Numbered from the stretch's first letter, positions 11,865 through 24,352 are shown. The stretch: 64,000 nucleotides of DNA from Siphonodentalium dalli (GCA_032622095.1 CP136069.1:38912194-38976193), one strand, 5' to 3'. The notes: generated from the letters alone by a model not told the origin. Program-made: numbers and translations.

Positions 11865-13953
11865 TTAAAACGAAGAACCGAGTAACAGTAATACATTAAT
11901 TTCCTGATTGTTATTTATGACAATTACCTTTGACATAATCAATATTAAATTACTTAAACCTGACAATAGAAGGTCAATTTTCTCAATGAATATTATTCCA
12001 AGTGCTACCAGATATGATGGTACATATGAGGGGGATATGTCGTGGTTACCATTATCGAAGTCTGGGCTAGACAATGTTGATGCGGGTTCACATCCCCGGA
12101 CTTGATTGGGCGAAAATTGGGACCGATTTTAAAGCTAGGTGTGAGATAATTAAGGAACATATCATTGTGCCATCCGATAAATACATGACCACTTCGATAA
12201 GAAATGATAATTTGTTCACGCTCACTCACTGAATCAACCACATTTAAAGCAATGATTTTGATTCTGAGTCAGTGCCTCCATTAATCTGTTATATACAATG
12301 TACAATTGCTGTACAATAGCTTCGACTGACAAAAGACGGTCATGATAACACAGAGTTAATTTTTCCAGACCCTAAATCACCATGTCCGCTTTCATTGACT
12401 AGTGTCCAATAACGCAAAGAAGATGAGATTCAGAAAAAGATAGCGCTCGTCGTACAAAATTAGTTCAGATTTTGCATCTTCCGAAATATTATCTGATCAG
12501 TGATAAACATAAGAATAATCATGTCCAGAATGAGAATCCCTCCTGTGTGTCTAACTTAATTATGCAGTTTTTGTTGAACAAGATCGCCACGAAGGACCGC
12601 TTTATTTGCAAGATATGAACGCGATAACCTTCAGAAATATCAAATGTTGTTTCCAACTTGGTGGAAAAGTAAACTTGTCTGCGTTATGTTACATTTGAAC
12701 AGTCGTATTCAGACCAGGGGACCTGCTGCTGTTGCCAGTACCATTGGTGTTTGAAACGTAAAACCCATGGTATTAATGTATCAATCGGGCTGTATTCAAT
12801 ATTCGTATTTACAGGCAACACAGGCGGAAAAACAATATAGCGAATAACTCCTTCCCCATATCGTTCCGATTGAACAAAGACATATGCATGTATTCCCCAC
12901 ACGCTGTTCAGTAAATACTAAACTACGGCTATCGTGTCCAGTTACTGATTTCGCTCAGCACATTCGGATTTGTTATGGATGAGTTATCGTATATCAGATT
13001 CTGGTCTGCACATAAATTGTTGCTATATATCATTTCTGAGATGCAGCGACAAATTACAACAAGACCCGTGATCCCATTGTGTTTTACCCATTTGCACATC
13101 AAACATTACCACAATATAATATCAGGATACGCACTACATACGGCCCACTCACGTCGCGCATAGTGTGATAACTATAGATACATTTGAATTTAACTCTAAC
13201 ACATCTGGCGTTAGATATGACCGGTGGGTGGAATTATAATTCGAAAGCTTTAATCATGAACGGCCATAATACAAATATGGTATGTTTTCAGACACCCGAC
13301 CCTCTGGCATCAGCAGGTCCCTAACCGCATTATTTTTGGAATTATCTAGAAAGTTATTATAGTCTTCCTGGTATCAACCTGTGTATGACATTTTGTTATC
13401 ATAATGGGCTAAAACTTACACCGGGATACCAAAAGTCCAAAATGTATCGGTCTACATTGTACATAATAAAACTCAATGCCAATACGATATATATGCTGTT
13501 TTCTGAATGTACAGCCTTCCAGAAGTAATCATACCTACTCATCAGCTTAGAAAGATATGGGTAATATGAGTGTTCATTTAGCATGGGATAACTGTCCATA
13601 TTTGGGATACATCGTCTTACAAGCAATTGTTCAATAACTTATGGAAATCACGAGGGCACGTGGGGTGACACGAGAGTCCAGTACCATACAATACATAGTA
13701 AGATACAATCGAAATATCTAGGAACATAGTTTGACAGTTTTATCTGATTTACCACATCGCTGGTATTTTCGTTGTTGAAAATTTCGCTTAGAGCCTTAGC
13801 TTTGCTTTGCAACTTATCAACTGCTAGCACAAGCAAATACCTCACACCCGTTAAGCAGCTGACAAAATACAAGAGGAAAATCAACCGGTTTTCTATCTCC
13901 TTGTGTGTGCAATATGTGTCATGGAAACTAATCCGGTAAATGTTAAAATACAA
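11865..13953 (-). pseudogene. decayed coding-like region of unknown identity between the inverted arms
   Basis: Minus-strand frames at 13953-13648 and 13626-13399 are in the same phase, separated by two stops. Further protein-like runs on the same strand follow at 12902-12684, 12241-12005 and 12074-11865. The composition is protein-like: a hydrophobic stretch with LLYFVSCLTGVRYLLVLAV near 13.85 kb, later aromatic-rich runs. I recognise no family. Its place between long inverted arms suggests an internal gene of a large DNA transposon, but an unrelated host pseudogene or chance cannot be excluded. Confidence 0.3.
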
Positions 13954-14488
13954 AAATCAACGAGTCTATTGCGTGATGATGAAACTGAACAAACCTGTAT
14001 GATGTGACTGTTTGATAATTTGCTGGATACGTCCTCTTGCGGACTGGGCAGTAATTGCTATTGGTCAATGAGATCCATTTATACTTACTTTTAGAACGGT
14101 ATACATGAGACCCGATATATCAGTAGCTCCGTTATATCCGTATTGGTTAATTGGTTAATTCTGTTATTCGCGGTCGCATTTTGTTACAAATAGCCACAGA
14201 GAGTGCCGAGTATGCTTATGTCGTGTTATATTTAATATGACATGCATAATTCCCTTATTCTTTTCGCAAAGATAGTCAGACAGCCTTCTGACTTAAATCA
14301 ATCATGTTTATTGTGAAATAATTTGCACGACATGCCACCGATTTCGAAGAACAATCTTACTTGAGCGCGAGTGACTGCAAAAATTGTCGATCCTCTCACT
14401 CGTGGGTACCAATCTGGTTGTCATTGGGTGCGGGACGTTTCGGCAATACACGTCTACACCAATAATTTCGTTGGCCTGAAAATTAACA

Positions 14489-14554
14489 GGTGCCGAAACG
14501 TCCAAAGTGCCGAAAAATAAGGTGCCGAAACGTCCAGGTGCCGAAACGTCCAGC
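14489..14554 (+). repeat. short tandem repeat of GGTGCCGAAACGTCC
   Basis: AGGTGCCGAAACGTCC occurs three times, with a shorter GTGCCGAAAAATA copy between. An inverted GACGTTTCGGCA lies 50 bp upstream near 14434. The run is more CpG-rich than its surroundings. Confidence 0.7.
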
Positions 14555-14599
14555 ATTCTTGTCATTGTAATAGAACTGGCCACTATTACGTCCTAGTAT

Positions 14600-15790
14600 T
14601 GCAAAATGATATGAATATAATAGGACTGTTGGTTTTATAAGACATTGCATTGCGATGGTTGTGTTATTTGCGAAATGACAGATTTTACAATGTCCATCCA
14701 TATACCGGCCACCGTATTGGCAGCCATCTTGGGGTTAATATGTCATGTATTAACCGCCGACGGCATGGAATTATCGTACATACAAATTATATCCACCCAC
14801 GCTACATTATTGTCTTTATGCATTTCGAGAAGATGACAAACATACATGTAGGTTTTCGATTAGTTTTGGACTAAACTAATTAAATATTTAATCAAAAATT
14901 GGGACCAGGAGGTGCTTTGTGTACCGGTTTCACCTAAATGTTCTAGTCGATGGATCGGGATATATATATATTACACAAAACTCTAGCAGTTTATCAACGG
15001 CCGTTGTGTTAGTTAAGCCATTTTGGCAAGTAATCGTGCGTTCTTACAAATTTCACAATTCCCACCTATATACCGGAGACCATATTGGCAGCCATCTTGG
15101 GTTATTATGCCAGTTTTTAAACCAAGACGGAACAAAATTACTGTATACACTAATTATCTCCACCCTTAATACATTATTTTCATTTTTGTCTCCCGGAAGA
15201 AGACAAAATGCATTTTAGATTATATTTTTAGGGGAAAAATCTAAAATTTGTTGAAGAATTGAGTCAGGATGTACATTATGTAATATTGTTACTTTAATGC
15301 TCGACTGAGTCGCTCGAAACATATATATTAGACAATACCTCAGCAGTCCATCAACGACCGTTGTGTTACTTTCACAATTTGGCACATAATCGTGCGTTAT
15401 GTGTGCCTTACACCACAGCCTGCCGCCTCTCAGCTTTATGGGGAGGGTTGATTTTTCTGCCTTTGATAAAAAATAATGCGACCAACAGCGGTAAGTGATA
15501 TATTAGAACGTAGGTAATTGGCAGTAGGTTCCCATCGTATACAACAATTGGGCATAACCTTCTTACTTCTGATTGTATAAGAAACGAAAGACAACGCTTT
15601 GCGTGAATCGTCATATTCTTCTCACCCTAAAAATTATTTGACGTCACATGACGTCATGACTGTCAGTCTGAGATTCAATGGGTTACATGTATTACCTTAC
15701 TCTGGTTATCGCCCCATTCACATGTATCAAAATTGGACGAATATCTCTTCTCAAAAAGTGTGAATATACTCTGTCAGATATGTCGGCTTT
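14600..15790 (-). repeat. right arm of the 5.3-kb inverted-repeat structure
   Basis: This is the reverse complement of the left arm at 10515-11640. It carries GGCAGCCATCTTGGG at about 14719 and 15089, a unit spacing of about 370 bp, and a third partial unit near 15.35 kb. At its outer end TGACGTCACATGACGTCA and TCTCAAAAAGTGTGAATAT mirror the left arm. Divergence and indels between arms are obvious by eye. A long-TIR DNA transposon, or two opposed copies of one repeat array, would both give this layout. Confidence 0.65.
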
Positions 15791-16728
15791 ATTTTAAAAA
15801 TTACCGATTTAATCAACAGGTGGCTCAATAAAACAACGGGGTGAGAATATAGACTTAAGTCGTTGAGTCTTTTTTGTTTTGCTGGTATTGAACTTTTCGT
15901 CGAGTCCATATCCACCGACACTCACCCTCGCCTGATCAACTGATACGCATAGCTGTATAATAGATAGTTATGGCATTTGTCACAAACTATGCCCATATAT
16001 GCACGTGCAACCTGATTGTAGCCAATATTCAAAAACAACAAACTAAAACGCAATACAACAACCAAACAAATATTACGAAATCTCAAAATCGATCCATGCG
16101 TCTGTATGTATGTATGGATAACGTCTTTCGATCTCACTCTTCAAGACAAATTGATCAAGAACATTAAGAAAACATTACGCAGCGGCCTGGTAATCCAATT
16201 ACACCTTTGTATGGTGTCTGTTGCCTCGCGAAGGGTTGTCCCTTGTTGATTGTAACATTTTATTACATTTACATTACACGATGGAATCCGTCTATAATGG
16301 ATCGCAATGTTCGGGCCTCAAAAAGTACTGAGACCTAGTGCCCTCAGAGGCTTGTCATTTAGAAACGCGAACAAAACTTTATAATTAATCAAACGTGAAA
16401 AAGAGTGTGCCACTTTAAACAGCCATCCGTGGTGACATATTGTATTTCTGTATTTCAGAACAATTACTTACTGCTTTTTCTTAACGACAAGCCCTTGTGC
16501 CTTGACAAAATACCCTACAGCAATGCCCTAATTAAACGACTTTCGGCGAGAGCTTTCCGATGAATGGCAACAAGCCATATTTCCGACTCAATCCTGAAAA
16601 GTTACCCATAATTCTGCTGTGGTTAAGGAGTCGATTAATTAGAGCATTACTGTACCAGTTCTCAGAAATATACGGACTAGTGGTCTCGAAAAACTCACTG
16701 AGTGATAGCACTGTTGGTTCATGAGGTA
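15791..16728. other. no gene recognised
   Basis: Only short open frames without domain content. No repeat or RNA gene could be supported before the MITE edge at 16729. Confidence 0.5.
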
Positions 16729-16807
16729 TTAACCCTTTCATGGCTGGAGCTTCCTTAAATTTTGCGAAAACACTGTGCCAATGCATTCTCTTATATGTGC
16801 GAGTCGC
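16729..16807 (+). mobile_element. left half of a palindromic MITE (short-flank type) interrupted by a LINE
   Basis: It starts TTAACCCTTTCATGGCTGGA, then TTTTGCGAAAACA, then the palindrome half from 16777 (GCCAATGCATTCTCTTATAT...GCGAGTCGC). The matching right half is at 19808-19985, about 3 kb away, with the LINE between. The left flank differs from that of the 7.3-8.9 kb copies, although the palindrome is the same. Confidence 0.8.
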
Positions 16808-19807
16808 ACAATGGGCAGTGGGAAGAGTGGGACAAGATATAAATGTTGGAGCCCTGACGTGCAAAGATGCATCAGTGGTTGATTATTCTATATGCTCGTC
16901 ATCGACTATCCCTATCATCAGGGACTTTCACAAACTGGATTACAGTGCATTATTTTCCGACATACACGCTGGCATTGTCACTATCATATCATGGGACAAA
17001 CCTGGTGGAACTTCTTACCCTAGTGTTCTTTCAAACGAGGTCAAAACGAAACGGGTTTGTAAACCTAAATGGAATAATATTAAAAGTGGCGACTTTGTTT
17101 GTAATCTAGACACGAGCTTTATTTCTTTAGTAACGTCGAAACTTGACAATCTAATGTCGTCTGAAACCGAAGTGGATGATAACTCTCGCGCAATTAATGA
17201 AATTGTACAAGATATTACAAACATAGTGATAGGCGCAGCTCACAAAACATTCGGTACCAGTGTATACTCGTTGAACCGACCAAAAGCAACTCGTAAGCAT
17301 CACTATAAACCATGGTTCACAGTTAACTGTAAAACAGCGCGCAAAGAATACCGAAAATCTGAAAGAACTTTTAAATCTAAACGTGACGCTTTCTCGAAAT
17401 GTTCGATGAAGAGAGCAGCCAAAATGTACAAACGAGAAATGGACTCGGCTATTAAGAAACACAAAGAGGCAATGGATATGGAAATGTAAAATATGAAATC
17501 TCACAACCCGCGCGACTTCTGGAAACTTTTAACAAGTAAAGAACCACAAAAGAGTCATGTTATCCAAATGGCACCATTGACTGAATTCTTTCGCGATATA
17601 AATGCCGATTATGTGCAGGATAAGCCCCCCGAAATTCCGAAACTTTCGGATCGTATGCCAACTGTTGAAACTTTACATAAACCCATTAGTAACACGGAAA
17701 TAGAACTAGCACTAAAGTCCCTAAAGAATAATAAGTCGAGCGGACACGACAACATACTGAACGAGTATCTGAAAACATCATCGCCGCGACTGATGGAGAT
17801 ATATCACAAACTTTTTAATTAAGATTTTGGACTCGGGTTGTGTGCCAACTGAATGGTTAATTGGAACGATTATACCTATATATATAAAAATAAGGGTAAC
17901 TCAAATGACACCAAGAACTATAGGCCTATCACACATCTGAGTTGTTTTGGTAAATTGTTCACAAAGATTCTGTCTAATAGACTAAATAAGTTTGTCGAAG
18001 ATAATGATATTCTGCTTCAGAATCAGACGGGCTTCCGCAGAAAATTTTCGACGTTAGATAACATTTTTATACTTCATATTTTGAGTGAATTGTCAAAAAC
18101 ATTGAAGGCGAGACTCATATGCGCTTTTATCGACTTTGAAAAAGCGTTTGATAAGGTGTGGCGCCCCGGGCTATGGTCAAAACTACTGCAATATGGAATA
18201 AGTGGGAAAGTATTCAAAATAGTCACGAATATGTACAGAAATATAAAATCATGTATTCAGGTTAATGGGAATAAATCTGATTATTTCCCATGCCTTTCAG
18301 GAGTCAGAAAGTGTGTGAACTTGTCCCCTTTATTATTCTCTCTTTTCCTGAATGATCTTCAAACCTTTATGGATAATCAAAACGAGATAAGTCTTAACAA
18401 AATCGGAAGAGAATTAGAAACTGAACTGGGCATATTACTAGATCTATTCCTAATTTTATACGCTGACGATACAGTTATTTTAGCAGATGGCCCCAGAAAA
18501 CTCCAGAAACACCTTGACAAATTTAGCGAATATTGCGAAAAATGGAAACTGAAAGTTAATGTTGAAAAAACAATTTTTTTAGTCCTTTCAGGACGCAACG
18601 TACCAAAAAATCGTGTTTTCAAATATGATGGTAAAATCATTGAAAGGGTTCAGAACTTCACTTATTTGGGAATAAACTTCAGACGATCTGGCTCTTTCGC
18701 GGCAGCAAAAACAACTCTTGTAGAAAAGGCAACAAAAGCTATGTACGCATTAATTGGAAAGTCTAGAAAAAATTGCCTGTCGATCAGAAGTATGTTTTAT
18801 CTCTTTGATTCCTTGGTTTCGCCTATTGCTTTGTATGGATGTGAAATTTGGGGATTTGCTAACAACAATATAGTTGAAAACTTACATAGGAAATTCATTA
18901 AACACATCTTAAGATTAAAACCATCTACCCCGAATTACATGGTGTATGGCGAAAGCGGACGGCTACCGCTTAGTATAATGATTAACACACGAATGATCAA
19001 GTTTTGGGGCAAAGTGGTAAACAACGAAGATCGCATATGCAGCAAAGTACTATATAAGTTAGCTTATAGCTTATCACATGAAAATCCGTAAGATTCGCAA
19101 CATTTTGCTTGATTCTAGTCAATCCCACTTGTTGGCAGCTGATCGAATTCAGAATGTAGACCAGCTAACTGATTATGTAAGATGCTGCCTTATAGAAAAT
19201 TTGTTTCGAGTTGGTCGAAAGACATTGATAACTCTAGCAGAGGTGTCATTTATAGAATATACAAGCACAATTTCCACTTTGAAGAATATCTAGATTGTAG
19301 TAATAGAAACGATCGAGAACTTGCAACCACAAACTCCCAGTTGAAGTGGGTAGATGGCAAAACATTGATCTCGAAGATCGTATTTGCACGCTATGCTCTT
19401 CGACAAGAGTTGGCGATGAATTCCACTACTTGTTTAAGTGTGAACACTTTAATTTTCTTAGAAACCGCCTACTGCCGAAATAATTCACTGAAAGACCAAA
19501 TGTTATAGTCATGAGCGAATTACTAAATACAAAAGACAAACATTTATATCGCCGGCTATGTATATTAATACGACACATTATAAAGGAATTTAATTAGATT
19601 AGGAAGGTGTATTACCCATTGGTTCAATGATATCATAAATTTGTATATTACAGCGATGTTACATGTATATCTGATCATATGACTTTTATATAACACTGTT
19701 ATGTTCTAGATAAACCATGTTGACCACATGTATATATGTAAATATTGTACACATATAATTATCTCCATACCTGTATTAAGGGAGTGAGAAATAAATGAAT
19801 TGAATTG
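16808..19807 (+). pseudogene. 5'-truncated LINE inserted in the MITE apex (non-LTR retrotransposon, ORF2)
   Basis: Reverse transcriptase of a target-primed non-LTR retrotransposon. The 5' end keeps only the tail of an APE-type endonuclease, with SDIHAGI where SDH-x-P-I is usual. RT motifs follow: NYRPITHLSC, FIDFEKAFDKVW, a changed GVRKCVNLSP box and the catalytic LYADDTVIL near 18.46 kb. The C-terminus has RICTLC and DEFHYLFKC near 19.4 kb. The reading frame is broken by a stop at 17487, a pair of frameshifts at about 17.82-17.88 kb and another near 19.08 kb. It ends AATAAATGAATTGAATTG without a poly(A). The clade is probably within the CR1/L2 group, not resolved by eye. An open frame from 16740 merely joins MITE and LINE by chance. 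Confidence 0.85.
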
Positions 19808-19985
19808 GCGCCTCGCATATATAAGAGCATGTAGTGGCCTAACTATATTTCAATGTGCCTTGACATTGTAAGCCAGTGCATTCTCTTATATACGCGATGC
19901 CCCAGACTTGAATATATACAGGATAATGCACTGGCACAGGATCTTTAATGCTGCACCAGCGGATCTCCCGTCATGAAGGGGTTAA
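19808..19985 (+). mobile_element. right half of the LINE-split palindromic MITE
   Basis: It resumes at GCGCCTCGCATATATAAGAG, completing the palindrome begun at 16777. Next come TGCCTTGACATTGTAAGCC, a second palindrome at 19872-19935 (GCCAGTGCATTCTCTTATAT ... AATGCACTGGC), and a right end TCATGAAGGGGTTAA that is the complement of the left end TTAACCCTTTCATG. Two nested palindromes are therefore the normal architecture of this family. Confidence 0.8.
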
Positions 19986-20781
19986 GCGTCTCATTGTGAG
20001 ACATGCAACATTCGACATGAGAGCTCTTGTTTTCTCTTGATGTTGAAAACTGTTAATAACATTTCTGTGTATCTACTGAAGGAAACCAATACGATTTCCG
20101 ATGTCTGAACGACAGGAGGTCAATTGCATTCTGGAACATTTAGAATGACAAACGACCCTAATTTTGAGAATTTAGGGGTTTCCCACAAACGATGCAATGA
20201 ATATCATAACTGTCTACCTCATGAAATAAAACCAAATATAAAGGCGTGTTTTCGTTGTTTTTAATTAGGTCTAAAGTAACGCTAAACAGATAGGGTAGGT
20301 AGGTACAACGTTGTTTTCAATATATTCCAAATATTTCAATAATAGTAATGTTTAACCCCAAGCACCAACAAGCTGGTAAAGACAGTGTATACAGAAACAA
20401 TGAACTCTTTCACAAAACATTTGTTCTTTATTTTAGAATAAACCAGTTGATTTACTGCCCTATTTTAATAGTAGTACAGTGTGGAATAACATTATAAGTG
20501 GGAAATCACGCAATATTATTACAGGGTGGAACTGCTCTGGAATTTTCACTCGCGACGTGCCGGTATGAATTTTACATACTCTTCATCATGGCCATATTTT
20601 AAAAGAGAGTATATATGATGCACAACAGTCGTTAACTCCCCAAAATACATTTTTAAGACTTAAACTTAAAAAAAAAAAAATTTAGTTCAAATTTTACAAT
20701 AAAATGTTTAGGGTCAGCAGTTCAAAATATGGTCGGTTGGGTAAGCTGAACCAAAGCTCTTTAATTTATAATGTATATATA
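19986..20781. other. no gene recognised
   Basis: AT-rich, with a run of A near 20670 and the ACAGTGTGG/ACAGGGTGG words also seen near 1.05 kb. Nothing coding is supported. Confidence 0.5.
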
Positions 20782-20932
20782 TATGATCCAAAAGAATGGA
20801 GACATTTAATACATTTGTAAGTCTAGAGGCCTTTCGTGCTTAGTATCATTGCACTCTTCAGTAGACTGTTATTGTCGTACGTAATAGACGCAAGGGAGAT
20901 AACTCTCCCATGTACTTCCGGCTATTACGTCA

Positions 20933-21184
20933 TTAGTCAGCATTTAGTTTTGCTTTGAACAGGATTTTGAAGAAATCTTCCAGAATCTTGCGATGTATTT
21001 TGCCCTTGTACATCTTGCAGAACGGGAAGACATGGAAACTCTTTCTTCCACAATCGTCCAGACGGGCACTCAATGGAATCTTCCTGTATTCTGGCTGCTT
21101 AATATGCTGTCGGTGGATTCGCATACGCTCAACCACACTATTGCCAGTTTCCCCAATATAGCTTTCTCCGCATCCATCACACAT
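20933..21184 (-). pseudogene. GIY-YIG endonuclease domain of the Penelope-like element
   Basis: This is the C-terminal nuclease that nicks target DNA to prime reverse transcription. The frame shows MCDGCGESYIGETGN, the YIG half of the domain with its following ETG, then an ERMRIHRQH helix (catalytic-type Arg/His) and a C-terminal KIHRKILEDFFK. It is in the same frame as the upstream RT segment. The separating TAG (21191-21193) falls at the position expected to be the conserved tyrosine of the GIY half, so this copy is inactivated by a nonsense change. Confidence 0.8.
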
Positions 21185-21190
21185 TATACA

Positions 21191-22105
21191 CTATATCAGA
21201 TTTACTGTCTTGCATGTCATATCGGCATTGGTGTATATCTTCATACCGTTTTTAAGGGTAATAGTATTTCCTGCTATGATGTGCTGGCACGCTTTACATC
21301 TGGGATCGTCACATTTGTTGACTTTATATTCCTTAGATCTGTTTGTCGTGAATTTAGCACCAGTGAGCATGCGTTTTAGGTTCCTTAGTTGGCGCTTGCT
21401 GGGTAAAATGTCCGCTTTGGTCATCAAAGATCGCATTTTATTACTGGTATGAAGAATTGGTAGTAATTCTTGGGCTTTTGCAGATATATTAAAGTGGTGT
21501 GGATTGTGTGTTGTCACAAAAGGAATAATGTTAGTTTCTGAGGACTTCTGTTTGGCAGTCCGTAATTCATTTTCTGGAATGAGTTGGGCTCTCTGAATCC
21601 CATTTGTAATCAAACCTTTTGGATAGTGTTGTTTCGATAAGAATGACTCTAATTCCTTTAGTCTCAAAAGTCTCTTTTCTGTATTACTGACGATCATGCA
21701 CACACGTCTAGCAAGACTATATGGAATATTTATCTTGGTGTGCGACGGGTGGCAAGAGCGGAAATCCATATATTGGTGTGTATCGGTAGGTTTATAATAT
21801 ATGTCAGTTTCAATTTTCGTGTTATTTAGAATTACCAGGACATCTAGGAATGGCAGTTCCTCCTTGCTTGCATCCTTCGTGAACTGAATAGATTTGTCCA
21901 GAGAATTAAGTAACACATGGAATTCGTTGAGACTATCCATTGAGTCAATCCATATTACAAAACAGTCGTCCAGGTATCTCCTCCAAGATGTTCGAATATG
22001 TGTACTTATTGACAGTGGGAAGATGTTTTCCGCTCTTGTATATAGTTCATTTTCGAGGAAGCCCATAACAAGGTTTGCGAATGTAGGGGCCACTTTTGTG
22101 CCCAT
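21191..22105 (-). pseudogene. Penelope-like reverse transcriptase, C-terminal part plus linker
   Basis: It begins with AMGTKVAPTFANLVMG, and the catalytic box is WRRYLDDCFVIW with the YxDD aspartates. TDIYYKPTDTHQYM and a long basic linker follow. Near the end KCDDPRCKACQHI forms the cysteine/histidine cluster usual between RT and GIY-YIG in this class. The segment is in frame with the RT core upstream, from which it is separated by one TAA at 22130-22132. About 304 codons are open. Confidence 0.85.
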
Positions 22106-22129
22106 GGCAGTTCCTTTTATTTGTAGGTA

Positions 22130-22906
22130 TTATTTGTCATTGAAGAAGAACTTATTGTTCTCCAATATAATACGCAAACTTTGTATGATGAAGTCAGAAC
22201 TAAATCTCTTGTCGATCATATCGCGATGTTTTTCGATCCAGTATTCTACTGCTTTTATTCCTAAATCATGTGGAATATTTGAGTAGAGACCAACTACATC
22301 AAAACTCACAAGTGTTGACCCTTCTTCAGTTCTTTCTGGCAATTCTCTGACAAAATCCATGTCATCTCTTATGTAGCTTGGTATTTTTTCACATAATGGT
22401 TTCATGATTATGTCCAAGAAATTACTGAGTCTGTTAGTGGGACAAGAGGATCCAGCGATAATGGGTCTCAATTTCAGATCGTCTGGTTCACCGATCTCTA
22501 TATATGTTGCGTTTTGCTGTTTGATTGCTTCCTGTATTGTTTTGCTTTTATGGACTTTTGGTAGTCCATAAAAGTTGCTGCACTTGTGTTCAAATTCGGT
22601 AATATATTCCTTCTCTTTTTCTGTGGTGCAGCTATGATGTGTTTTTAAAAGTGTTCGTATTGAACGCATAGTATTACTATCGGTATTCTTTGGTATTTCC
22701 TTATAAAATTTACTGTCCATAAGAATATCTTCTGCTAGTTTTTCATAATAAGTTGTGTTCATTATAACGATTGCGCCTCCCTTGTCGGCCTCTTTCATTA
22801 TTATAGACTTGTCATCCTTGAGGCGTTTGATGGCGTCTTTTTCGTTTCTAGAGATATTCTGTGCGACGTATTTATTAGTTTTCGCGGATGAAGTGACTGT
22901 ACACAT
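22130..22906 (-). pseudogene. Penelope-like reverse transcriptase, N-terminal core
   Basis: The 258-codon open segment holds KEADKGGAIVIMN, FYGLPKVHKS, LRPIIAGSSCPT and LVSFDVVGLYSNIPH, the first RT motifs of Penelope-like elements; the last contains the first catalytic aspartate. The TAA that closes it lies eight codons before AMGTKVAP of the next segment in the same frame. A single substitution thus splits the RT between its two catalytic halves. The start shown is only the first ATG of the open stretch; the real protein begins further upstream. Confidence 0.85.
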
Positions 22907-23000
22907 GGTATCAATATATTCATCCAGTTTATCATCCCTACCTTTTGGTGGTGTAAATTTCGATTTGTTGCGAACTAACGATTCATCACCTTGAGTGTTT

Positions 23001-23520
23001 TTATCTGCAAAAAATTTCGATTAATCGCAGTTTCCTGCCGAAAATTTGTGCGTCCGCTTTTAGTTCCTGTGTGTCCTCACTCGGGGTTGGTGTGAACTTA
23101 AAACCACGTTCTAATAATTTGCGTTCGATGTCACTCAGAGGTCTGTTTGATAAGTTAATAATCTTTGGCTCTACCTTTTTATTCACATCATTGTCACCTG
23201 GTCTGGTTTCTTCCGTGTTGTGTCTGACTGGCGCTCGCCTAAAAAACGAACCAATCTTGGTGCGGAGTTAGCTGGGATTTGTCGCGGTTTTCTAGGTTGC
23301 TGGGTTTGGTTCACCATGGGTGGACGTTTCGTATTATATCTGGGAGTAGTTTGTGGTTTGCCAGTTCTTTGCATTGGAGTAGATGGTCTTAATCGAGGTC
23401 TCCAAACCGTTTGCACAGTCGGTTGTTCTGCAGTGTTCAATCGTCCTGGTTTTGATTTCCTCGGAAGTGTTTTGCGAATTTTTTTCTCTTTTATTGGTAT
23501 TGGGATATCTTTATCATAAT
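23001..23520 (-). pseudogene. Penelope-like element, region upstream of RT
   Basis: Two overlapping frames join here. One, ending at 23183, is a proline/arginine/glutamine-rich linker. The other, ending at 23001, contains IINLSNRPLSDIERKLLERG and FKFTPTPSED, the conserved block that usually precedes the RT in these elements. A frameshift near 23.19 kb and another near 23.00 kb separate this block from the linker and the RT core. Confidence 0.7.
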
Positions 23521-23737
23521 TAAGTTGATATTCATAAAAGAAAGACTGTTTCTTATTTTCCCGTATACTAATCGACTTAGCTTCGTTGAAAGATGTATCC
23601 TTTATCCAAAACTCCTTCAGTTTGTCAGCGATTAGTCCATGTGAAATTTTATCAATTTCTCCGTATATGATCGCGTCGAGCTCTTGGTATGATTTTTCGT
23701 ATCTTTCTCTTTTGTTCTCAATTAGTTTAATTTCCGT

Positions 23738-24285
23738 TTAAAACTTACACACGGCTAAGTCGAAACGCAACTTTGTTTCTTCCTGTGGTTCTTCCGGTAT
23801 TTCCTTGATTAAGAATTTACGCGGGAGAATAGAATTTGTTTGTTGAATCCATCCGCTGTATGTTTCTACAGATTTCCCACATCTTAGAAAATTCCAGAAC
23901 ATTTGCGTGCGTTTGTTCAAGTTCCTTTTCCATATTTTGAATATTGTCGTTTTCGAATCGCTTCCCTTTCCAAATTTATTTCGTTCAGTTCTTTAACAAC
24001 TGATGTTTCTGTGTTTGGAATCGTTTCACTGTCTTGATAAACATAAGACTGTAATGAACCGGGCAGCTTCCGTAGTTCTGATGTCAATTTCTCGTAATCA
24101 TCCAATGAATCGCGAGAGAATGGTCCAATGTTTTTAATTCCTTCAGAAGTCGTCTTCGTATGTTGCTCTATGTTGTTTAGAGACTCACGGAGTGTGTCGA
24201 AATTGTCATTTAGTGTTGATAACTTCGTTGATATCTCCGTCAATATATGCAACGACTCCTCTCTCTTTGTTCTTGTTTCTGGCAT
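23738..24285 (-). pseudogene. Penelope-like element, N-terminal coiled-coil segment
   Basis: A 122-codon frame starts with ATG at 24285 (MPETRTKREESLHILTEI...) and is rich in charged and heptad-spaced leucine residues, suggesting a coiled coil. It runs into a second short frame at 23920-23738 after a frameshift near 23.92 kb. It lies just inside the terminal repeat and is the likely start of the element's protein. No enzymatic motif is visible. Confidence 0.55.
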
Positions 24286-24352
24286 GTCTCCGTCGTGCGC
24301 TCAGATTTATATATATAACCGTTTATATAGTACTTGAGCGTAGAGTTGTATA

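Noticed and set aside
16740-17489. 249-codon open frame starting in the MITE and running into the LINE
   Set aside because: The first ~23 codons come from the MITE palindrome and the rest from the truncated LINE. The joint is an insertion boundary, not a gene start.
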